A stretch of 8,436 nucleotides of DNA from CAZKGE01 sp964541695 (GTDB taxonomy: Bacteria; Bacillota; Clostridia; Christensenellales; CAG-138), in NCBI GenBank assembly GCA_964541695.1, contig CAZIRB010000096.1, forward strand, positions 1-8,436. The letters run 5' to 3'. Positions 1 through 5,187 of the stretch are shown here, in pieces (positions within the stretch are counted from its first letter, which is position 1; every line of letters begins with the position of its first letter). The notes beneath the pieces are model-generated. The model searched no databases. It saw only the letters and a program-made list of their open reading frames with translations, and was not told the DNA's origin. The position numbers and the translations under genes were made by a program.

Positions 1-1032
1 GAGACCGAGCCCGTGCTCGTGCTGCCCGTCGACCCGTGCGCGGAGGCCGGGTATTTTGCCGCGCTTTCCGACATGGAACGGCTGTGCGCGGCTAACGAGG
101 CCGACATCGTGCTCATGGGCATCGAGCCGACCTACCCGTCCGAAAAATACGGTTACATCGTGCCCGACGGCGAGCCCGCGACCGCGCACGGCATCAAACT
201 GCACCGCGTGAAGCGCTTTACCGAAAAGCCCTCGCTCGAGAAAGCCAAGGCGCTGCTTGCTGAACACGCGAAGTGGAACGGCGGCGTGTTCGCGCTGCAA
301 TTAGGCTACGTGCTCGACATCGTACGGAAAAGCTTCCCCGTCGCGTCGTACGAGGACGTGCTCGCGCACTTTTGCGAGCTGCCCAAGACGAGCTTCGACT
401 ATGCGGTCGTCGAGAAGGCGGAGCGCCTCGCCATGGTGCCCTACGCGGGCAAATGGAAGGACCTCGGCACCTGGAACACGCTCTCCGAGGAGATGGGCAC
501 CGAGGCCATCGGCACCGCCGTGTTCGGCGAGGGCTGCCAGAACACGACCGTGATCAACGAGCTCGGCATCCCCGTCGTCGCGCTGGGCCTGACCAACGTC
601 ATCGTCGCGGCCAGCCCGGACGGCATACTCGTGTCCGACAAGGGCGCGAGCAGCTACCTTAAGCCCTACGTCGACGCGATCGTCGAGCGGCCGATGTTCG
701 AGGAGCGCCGCTGGGGCGAGTACCGCGTCGTCGATTACGTGCAGTACGCGGACAAGACGCGTTCCTTAACCAAGCACCTGACCATGCGCGCCGGGAAAAC
801 GCTGAGCTACCAGCTGCACCGCAGCCGCGACGAAATATGGACGATCGTCCACGGCACGGGCGAGCTTTTGCTCGACGGGCACAAGCTCAACATCCGCTCC
901 GGCGACGTGATCCATATCAACCGCGGCATCAAGCACGCCGCCCGCGCGCTGACCGACCTGCACTTCATCGAGGTGCAGATCGGCGACACGCTTGAGGAGG
1001 AGGACATCGAGCGCTTCGAGTGCGAGTGGTGA
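1..1032 (+). CDS. manC: Mannose-1-phosphate guanylyltransferase with C-terminal cupin (partial, 5' end outside window)
   Basis: This enzyme makes GDP-mannose from mannose-1-phosphate and GTP in the cytoplasm, for polysaccharide or glycan synthesis. The frame is open from base 1, so the N-terminus lies upstream; by comparison with full-length ManC/CpsB (about 470 aa) roughly 100 residues are missing. Numbering from base 1, visible nucleotidyltransferase signatures are LPVDP near the start, the FTEKP sugar-nucleotide motif at 73-77, WNGGVF at about 92-97, FDYAVVEKAE at about 132-141 and KDLGTWN at about 153-159. A short linker leads to a cupin domain (about 235-343) with QLHRSRDEIW, a run of G-rich turns and IEVQIGDTLEEEDIER, the typical end of type II phosphomannose isomerase domains. 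The cupin suggests a bifunctional GMP/PMI protein, but the isomerase activity is inferred. LPVDP replaces the LPSDH/LPADH seen in proteobacterial members. The gene stops 104 nt before the next start, and I see no convincing terminator between them. Confidence 0.9.
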   Translation, partial: ETEPVLVLPVDPCAEAGYFAALSDMERLCAANEADIVLMGIEPTYPSEKYGYIVPDGEPATAHGIKLHRVKRFTEKPSLEKAKALLAEHAKWNGGVFALQLGYVLDIVRKSFPVASYEDVLAHFCELPKTSFDYAVVEKAERLAMVPYAGKWKDLGTWNTLSEEMGTEAIGTAVFGEGCQNTTVINELGIPVVALGLTNVIVAASPDGILVSDKGASSYLKPYVDAIVERPMFEERRWGEYRVVDYVQYADKTRSLTKHLTMRAGKTLSYQLHRSRDEIWTIVHGTGELLLDGHKLNIRSGDVIHINRGIKHAARALTDLHFIEVQIGDTLEEEDIERFECEW

Positions 1033-1041
1033 CGGATTTTT

Positions 1042-1072
1042 TTGCGTGATTTTTTGGAGATTGTGATATACT
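1042..1072 (+). promoter_or_regulatory. Sigma-A-like promoter for the beta-CASP gene
   Basis: TATACT at 1067-1072 is preceded by TGA (1064-1066), giving an extended -10. A weak -35, TTGCGT at 1042-1047, lies 19 nt upstream. The predicted transcript start is near 1079, about 58 nt before the start codon. Assignment is by motif only. Confidence 0.5.
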
Positions 1073-1081
1073 GTTTCAGTC

Positions 1082-1097
1082 GTCCGCCGCGGCGGAC
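1082..1097 (+). promoter_or_regulatory. Perfect 16-bp palindrome at the predicted 5' end of the beta-CASP transcript
   Basis: GTCCGCCGCGGCGGAC is its own reverse complement. It begins about 3 nt after the predicted transcription start. As RNA it would form a 6-bp stem with a CGCG loop at the 5' end of the mRNA; as DNA it could be an operator. The palindrome is seen directly; either role is inferred. Confidence 0.45.
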
Positions 1098-1136
1098 ATC
1101 GGTTTGATCAAACCCATGCATTGCGGAGGGGACCCT

Positions 1137-2837
1137 ATGACAAAGCTCAAATTCTGCGGCGCGGCGCGGACGGTCACCGGCTCGTGCCACCTGCTCGAGA
1201 CGGCGGCGGGCAAAATCTTAATCGACTGCGGCATGCGCCAGGGCGAGGACGCCCGCGGCGAGTACGGCGAGGACAGCTTTCCGTTCGATCCCGCGGATAT
1301 TGCCGTGCTGCTGCTTACGCACGCGCACATCGACCACACGGGCCTCGTGCCGCTGCTTGTCAAGCGCGGCTTTGCCGGTCCGATCCTGTGCACGGGCGCG
1401 ACCGCGGAGCTGGCAACGATCATGCTGCCCGACAGCGCGCACATCCAGGAACAGGAGGCCGAGTGGCAGAACCGCAAGCTCGAGCGCGCCGGCAAGAAGC
1501 GCATCGAGCCGCTGTATACGATTAAGGACGCGGAGATCAGCCTCCGCCGGTTCCACGGCACGGCGTACAATCAGCGCGTCGAGATCCTTTCCGGCGTGAC
1601 CGCGGTGTTTTCGGACGTGGGGCACCTGCTCGGCTCCGCCTCGATCGAAGTCTCGATCGCCGAGGGCGGCAAAACGACCAAGATCGTGTTCTCCGGCGAC
1701 CTCGGGCGCAACGAACGGCCGATCCTGAACGACCCGCAGCCCATCCGCGAGGCGGACTACCTCGTGCTCGAGAGCACGTACGGCGACCGCGACCACGAGT
1801 TCTCGACCGGCGCGGACAAGGAGGCCGAGTTTGCGTCCGTCATCCGCGGCGCCCTCGCGCGCGGCGGCAATCTCGTGATCCCGTCGTTCGCCGTCGGCAG
1901 GACGCAGGAGCTTTTGTACTACATCAAGAGCATTCTGGCCAAAGGGCTCGTGCCGGGCCTTGAAAAGGTGCCGGTCTATATCGACAGCCCGCTCGCCATC
2001 GAAGCCACGAAGGTCTACGAGCACTCCGCGCGCGGCTATTACGACGACGACGCGCTTGCGCTCAGCCGCGACGGCTCGCCGTTCGAGTTCCCGACGCTGC
2101 GCATCGCCCAGACCACCGACGAGTCGCGCGCGATCAATGACACGAAAGGCCAGAAGATCATACTCTCCGCCTCCGGTATGTGCGAGGCGGGGCGCATCCG
2201 CCACCACCTTAAGCACAACCTCTACCGCGCCGACAGCACCGTCATGTTCGCCGGCTATCAGGCCGCCGGCACGCTCGGCCGCCTGCTCGTCGACGGCGCC
2301 AAGAAGGTACGGCTGTTCGGCGAGGACGTGCGCGTCAATGCCAACATCGTCCAGACCGACGGCTTCTCCGGCCACGCCGGCAAGAGCGAGCTGATTCAGT
2401 GGGCGTCGTCCGCCGACCCCAGGCCCGCCGAGGTCTTCCTCGTCCACGGCGAGGACGCCGCCCTGCAGTCGCTCGACGACGCGCTCACAAACCTGGGCTT
2501 TTCCGTCACCGTCCCGTCGCTCGGCGACGAGGTCGTGCTCGTGCCCGACGCCAACGCCGCCGGCGTGCGCCGCGTCAAAAAAGCCGCGCCCGCACCCAAG
2601 CGGCCCGCCGCTCCGGAAGCAACCGAAGCGCGGCCCGCGCAGGACGCATTGCGGGACGACGCGACGCCGCTCGCGTGCACCGCGCCCGAGTTCGCCGGCA
2701 ACGAACAGCTCAAGCGCCTCTCCGCCGCGCTGATGCGCAGCCAGGACCGCCGCTCGCCCGATACCGAGCTCAAGCGTGCCATCTTCGAGGCGGATTTAAA
2801 GTCGCTCGCGGACAAGTGGGACACGCTGCTGCCGTAA
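1137..2837 (+). CDS. Beta-CASP metallo-beta-lactamase-fold ribonuclease-like protein
   Basis: Predicted zinc-dependent hydrolase of the beta-CASP family, related to bacterial RNA exonucleases and to CPSF-73; the likely role is cytoplasmic RNA processing or decay. The start is ATG 1137 (566 aa), chosen because GGAGGGG at 1125-1131 lies 5 nt upstream and because the family typically begins KLKFCGAARTVTGS. An in-frame TTG at 1104 has no such support. Metal and catalytic motifs are complete: HAHIDH at 62-67, H163 in VGHLLGS, D188 in SGDLGR, E212 in LESTYGDR (motif A), H413 in GFSGHAG (motif B) and H437 in LVHGE (motif C). The beta-CASP insert lies at about 215-400 and includes SASGMCEAGRIRHH. After about residue 475 comes an Ala/Pro/Arg-rich linker (480-510) and a charged, probably helical tail (520-566) outside the catalytic core; its role is unknown. 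The substrate cannot be told from sequence. A strong terminator follows 21 nt after the stop. Confidence 0.92.
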   Translation: MTKLKFCGAARTVTGSCHLLETAAGKILIDCGMRQGEDARGEYGEDSFPFDPADIAVLLLTHAHIDHTGLVPLLVKRGFAGPILCTGATAELATIMLPDSAHIQEQEAEWQNRKLERAGKKRIEPLYTIKDAEISLRRFHGTAYNQRVEILSGVTAVFSDVGHLLGSASIEVSIAEGGKTTKIVFSGDLGRNERPILNDPQPIREADYLVLESTYGDRDHEFSTGADKEAEFASVIRGALARGGNLVIPSFAVGRTQELLYYIKSILAKGLVPGLEKVPVYIDSPLAIEATKVYEHSARGYYDDDALALSRDGSPFEFPTLRIAQTTDESRAINDTKGQKIILSASGMCEAGRIRHHLKHNLYRADSTVMFAGYQAAGTLGRLLVDGAKKVRLFGEDVRVNANIVQTDGFSGHAGKSELIQWASSADPRPAEVFLVHGEDAALQSLDDALTNLGFSVTVPSLGDEVVLVPDANAAGVRRVKKAAPAPKRPAAPEATEARPAQDALRDDATPLACTAPEFAGNEQLKRLSAALMRSQDRRSPDTELKRAIFEADLKSLADKWDTLLP

Positions 2838-2858
2838 AGGATACGGGGAATAGGATTT

Positions 2859-2887
2859 GGCGCGGGGCAGAGCCCCGCGCCGTTTTT
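2859..2887 (+). terminator. Rho-independent terminator of the beta-CASP gene
   Basis: A perfect 10-bp stem, GGCGCGGGGC (2859-2868) paired with GCCCCGCGCC (2872-2881), with an AGA triloop, is followed by G and TTTTT (2883-2887). It begins 21 nt after the beta-CASP stop codon. Its perfect stem and triloop match the form of the hairpins in the repeat cluster just downstream. Confidence 0.88.
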
Positions 2888-3117
2888 GGTTTAGTTAGAG
2901 GTTCCGCCCTCGGGGAGACGGGAAACGGCGGGGCGCTGCCCCGCGCCCCGTTGGAGGCTCCGCCTCCAAACCACCGCCAAAGGGCCGAAGGCCCTTTGGA
3001 AACCCTGCGAAAAACACTAAACTATTTGGGTTTCCAAAGGAGGTTTCCCCCTTTGGCGGGGTGTGGGGCGGCGCCCCGCCGTATCCCGCTGAGGGCTCTG
3101 CCCTCAACGTGCCCCCC
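2888..3117. repeat. Gene-free cluster of perfect triloop hairpins forming a mirror-symmetric palindrome
   Basis: No credible gene lies between the two convergent genes (2838-3177). The region holds perfect stems, each with a 3-nt loop: 2928-2944 (7 bp, loop GCT), 2951-2969 (8 bp, TCC), 2977-2999 (10 bp, GAA), 3065-3077 (5 bp, GGC) and 3090-3106 (7 bp, TCT). An imperfect GAGG/CCCTC pair sits near 2898-2911. On a larger scale, 2974-2984 pairs perfectly with 3049-3059 (11 bp) and 2993-3005 with 3028-3040 (13 bp), both centred at about 3016.5. The flanking hairpins mirror each other about the same centre. The form resembles REP/BIME or MITE-like non-coding elements. No transposase or clear target-site duplication is visible. 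Confidence 0.75.
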
Positions 3118-3153
3118 TTCCAAAATCAAGACCGGGGCCGCGAAGCGGCCCCG
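3118..3153 (-). terminator. Intrinsic terminator of the FAD oxidoreductase gene
   Basis: A perfect 9-bp stem (CGGGGCCGC at 3133-3141 with GCGGCCCCG at 3145-3153) encloses a 3-nt loop. On the minus strand it lies 24 nt past the TAG stop and is followed by the T-rich stretch GTCTTGATTTTGG. On the plus strand it is followed by pyrimidines ending in TTTTTT (about 3169-3175), so it may also stop transcription arriving from the left. Confidence 0.7.
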
Positions 3154-3177
3154 CACTTCTGTTCTATTCTTTTTTCC

Positions 3178-4566
3178 CTACGCGATCTTCCGGCCCATGA
3201 GCACGCCCATGACGGAGGCCATCATAAGCCCCCGCGTCCAGCCGGACGAATCGCCGAGGCAGAACAGGTTCTGAATGTTCGTATTGAGGTTCTCGTCCAT
3301 CTTGACGCGGTTGGAGTAGAACTTCAGCTCGGGCGAATAGAGCAGCGTTTCGGGCGCGGCGAAGCCGGGCACGACGTGGTCGAGCGACTGGATGAAGTTG
3401 ATGATATTGATCATCGACCGGTACGGCATGGCGGCGGTGATATCGCCGGCGACGGCGTCGACGAGCGTGGGCTTGAGGTTGCTGCGGTCGAGCTCCTTCT
3501 GCCAGGTGCGCTTGCCGTCGAGGATATCGCCGAAGCGCTGCACGAGGATATGCCCCGCGCCGAGCATATTGGTCAGCTCTCCGACCTTCTTGGCGTAGGC
3601 GATGGGCTGGTTGAACGGCTCGTTGAAGTTGTGCGAGCAGAGGATGGCGAGGTTCGTGTTCTCGGACTTATGGTCCTTGTACGCGTGGCCGTTGACGACG
3701 GCGAGGTCCTCGTCGTAATTCTCCTGGGACACGAAGCCGCCGGGGTTCTGGCAGAACGTGCGCACCTTGTTCTTGAACGGCTTGGGATAGCCGACGAGCT
3801 TGGACTCGTAGAGCACCTCGTTGACGGTCTCGAGCACCTCGTTGCGCACCTCGACGCGCACGCCGATGTCGACGGTGCCGGGCAGGTGCGAGATGTTGTG
3901 CTCCGTGCAGATCTTCTCGAACCAGTCCGCGCCGCGGCGGCCGGTGGCGACGACGGTAACGCCGGCGTAAATCTCAAACTCCTGCCCGCCGTGCTCGACG
4001 AGCACGCCGCGGCAGATATCGCCCTCGAGGATGAGATTCTTGCACTCGTGCGCGAACAGCATCTCGACGCCTTTTTCGAGCAGGTAGTGCTCGATGGACG
4101 CGTAGATATCCTGCGCGCGCTCGGTGCCGAGGTGCCGGATCGGGCAGTCGATCAGCTTCAGGCCCGCCTGGATCGCGCGCTTACGAATCTCCTTGACCTC
4201 GGCGGCGTTGCTCACGCCCTCGATCTTGCCGTCCGCGCCGAAATCGAGATAGATTTTGTCCGCGTAATCGATCGTGTCCTGCGCGCGGTCCGCGCCGACG
4301 AGCGCCGGCAGGTCGCCGCCGACCTCGCAGGAGAGCGACAGCTTGCCGTCGCTGAACGCGCCCGCGCCGGAAAAACCGGTCGTGATATGACAGTACGGGC
4401 GGCAGTTCATGCATTTTTTCGTCACGCTTTTCGGGCACCTGCGCTGCTCGATGGACAGGCCCTTCTCGACGAGCGTAATGTGCCTTTTCGTGCCGTTTTT
4501 GATCATCTCCAGCGCGGTGAATATGCCGGCGGGGCCGCTGCCCACGATGACGACGTCCGTTTTCAT
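3178..4566 (-). CDS. FAD-dependent oxidoreductase (COG2509-type) with four-cysteine cluster
   Basis: A 462-aa cytoplasmic flavoprotein of the family annotated 'FAD-dependent dehydrogenase'; the physiological substrate is not known to me. The N-terminal dinucleotide-binding motif is GSGPAG at 9-14, with an acidic strand end at E34 (TLVEKG). Four cysteines follow at C44, C52, C55 and C59 (C-x7-C-x2-C-x3-C), then GFSGAGAFSDGKLSL at 64-78, typical of this family. A mid-protein VVATGR at 205-210 is the second flavin-associated strand. The C-terminal FAD motif is NLFCLGDSSGWTRG at 433-446. There is no signal peptide or membrane segment. The start is ATG 4566, with GGAGG (complement of 4577-4581) 10 nt upstream and a good promoter beyond. 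It is transcribed as a single gene, divergent from mscL, with its own terminator. The cysteine cluster could hold an Fe-S centre or zinc; this is inferred. Confidence 0.85.
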   Translation of the reverse strand: MKTDVVIVGSGPAGIFTALEMIKNGTKRHITLVEKGLSIEQRRCPKSVTKKCMNCRPYCHITTGFSGAGAFSDGKLSLSCEVGGDLPALVGADRAQDTIDYADKIYLDFGADGKIEGVSNAAEVKEIRKRAIQAGLKLIDCPIRHLGTERAQDIYASIEHYLLEKGVEMLFAHECKNLILEGDICRGVLVEHGGQEFEIYAGVTVVATGRRGADWFEKICTEHNISHLPGTVDIGVRVEVRNEVLETVNEVLYESKLVGYPKPFKNKVRTFCQNPGGFVSQENYDEDLAVVNGHAYKDHKSENTNLAILCSHNFNEPFNQPIAYAKKVGELTNMLGAGHILVQRFGDILDGKRTWQKELDRSNLKPTLVDAVAGDITAAMPYRSMINIINFIQSLDHVVPGFAAPETLLYSPELKFYSNRVKMDENLNTNIQNLFCLGDSSGWTRGLMMASVMGVLMGRKIA

Positions 4567-4592
4567 AAAATATGTGCCTCCATGCCGCAGTT

Positions 4593-4623
4593 GTTCCGGG
4601 CCGCAAAGCGCACTGCCCGGAAC
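4593..4623 (-). promoter_or_regulatory. Stem-loop at the predicted 5' end of the oxidoreductase mRNA
   Basis: GTTCCGGGC (4593-4601) and GCCCGGAAC (4615-4623) form a perfect 9-bp inverted repeat around a 13-nt loop, which itself contains CGCAAAGCG. On the minus strand the stem begins at the predicted transcription start (about 4623, 7 nt after the -10). The mRNA would therefore begin with a strong hairpin, like known 5' stabilising stem-loops; an operator is the alternative. Confidence 0.5.
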
Positions 4624-4629
4624 GGCCTC

Positions 4630-4660
4630 ATTATACCACGGATGCCTAAGGTCGTGTCAA
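4630..4660 (-). promoter_or_regulatory. Sigma-A promoter for the FAD oxidoreductase gene
   Basis: On the minus strand, consensus TTGACA (complement of 4655-4660) and consensus TATAAT (complement of 4630-4635) are separated by 19 nt. TGG before the -10 makes it an extended -10. The spacer is longer than the usual 17 nt, but both boxes are perfect. Confidence 0.75.
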
Positions 4661-4701
4661 TGCAGGATTCAGCCGCCGCGCCTGCAAATTAAGCCGCGCG
4701 G

Positions 4702-4731
4702 TTGACATGTCCGCCCCTTCGGCGGTATAGT
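4702..4731 (+). promoter_or_regulatory. Sigma-A promoter for mscL with an inverted repeat in its spacer
   Basis: Consensus TTGACA at 4702-4707 and TATAGT at 4726-4731 are separated by 18 nt. The spacer holds CCGCC (4711-4715) and GGCGG (4721-4725), an inverted repeat around CCTTC, which could be an operator. The predicted transcript start is near 4738. The -35 boxes of this and the divergent promoter are 41 bp apart. Confidence 0.75.
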
Positions 4732-4764
4732 CTGGAAAAGAAACATGGGGGGCGGCGTCAAAAT

Positions 4765-5187
4765 ATGAAGAAATTCCTGTCCGAATTCAAGACGTTTATC
4801 CAGAAGGGCAGCGTTATGGACATGGCGGTCGGCGTGATCATCGGCGCGGCGTTTAAGTCCATCGTCGACTCGCTCGTGGGCGACATCATCTCGCCGTTTC
4901 TGGGCATCTTCCTCAAGAACGACTTCTCGGGGCTCGCGGTTTCGGTCAACAATGTACCGATCCGCTACGGCGCGTTCATCACGAACGTCATCAACTTTTT
5001 GATCATCGCGCTCGTGCTGTTTCTGATCATCAAGGGCATCAACAGCTTAAAGTACCTGCGCAAGACCGGCGACGCCGCGCCGGCCGCGCCGACGACGAAA
5101 ACCTGCCCGTTCTGCAAAAGCGAGGTGCCTATATTGGCCACACGCTGCCCGCACTGTACGTCTGGCCTTTCTGAGGATCCGTCGTAA
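4765..5187 (+). CDS. mscL: Large-conductance mechanosensitive channel MscL with C-terminal zinc ribbon
   Basis: MscL is the inner-membrane emergency valve that opens under membrane tension during osmotic downshock. The start is ATG 4765 (140 aa; E. coli MscL is 136 aa), since the family begins MKKFLSEFKTFIQKG; longer in-frame starts upstream fall in the promoter. A G-run at 4747-4752 is the likely ribosome-binding site, rather far upstream. An N-terminal amphipathic helix (1-14) is followed by TM1 (about 15-45, with GSVMDMAVGVIIGAAF and the pore-lining segment), a short periplasmic loop (about 46-70) and TM2 (about 71-95). In place of the usual C-terminal cytoplasmic helix there is an Ala/Pro/Thr linker and a zinc ribbon with C114, C117, C128 and C131 (CPFC and CPHC). 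I recall similar tails in other Clostridia. The last 19 codons overlap the convergent GGDEF gene. Confidence 0.93.
   Translation: MKKFLSEFKTFIQKGSVMDMAVGVIIGAAFKSIVDSLVGDIISPFLGIFLKNDFSGLAVSVNNVPIRYGAFITNVINFLIIALVLFLIIKGINSLKYLRKTGDAAPAAPTTKTCPFCKSEVPILATRCPHCTSGLSEDPS

Noticed and set aside
1011..1043. Possible terminator after manC: GCGCT/AGTGC stem and a later run of seven T
   Set aside because: The stem is short, includes a wobble pair, and is 13 nt from the T-run; the T-run fits better as the AT-rich part of the next promoter.
1218..2447. Long minus-strand open frame (about 409 codons) opposite the beta-CASP gene
   Set aside because: Shadow of a well-supported gene; no ribosome-binding site, no family motifs, Arg/Ala/Glu-rich translation.
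2888..3117. CRISPR array
   Set aside because: The repeats are palindromic modules of differing sequence and spacing, not identical direct repeats with uniform spacers, and no cas genes are present.
2399..3274. Plus-strand open frame crossing the 3' end of the beta-CASP gene and the hairpin cluster
   Set aside because: Arg/Ala-rich, out of frame with the real gene, and it runs through a terminator and repeats; not a plausible protein.
3061..4692. Long plus-strand open frame (about 540 codons) opposite the oxidoreductase
   Set aside because: It is antisense to a gene with clear family motifs, its translation is low-complexity (Val/Asp/Arg/Leu-rich) without recognisable domains, and long shadows are expected in GC-rich DNA.
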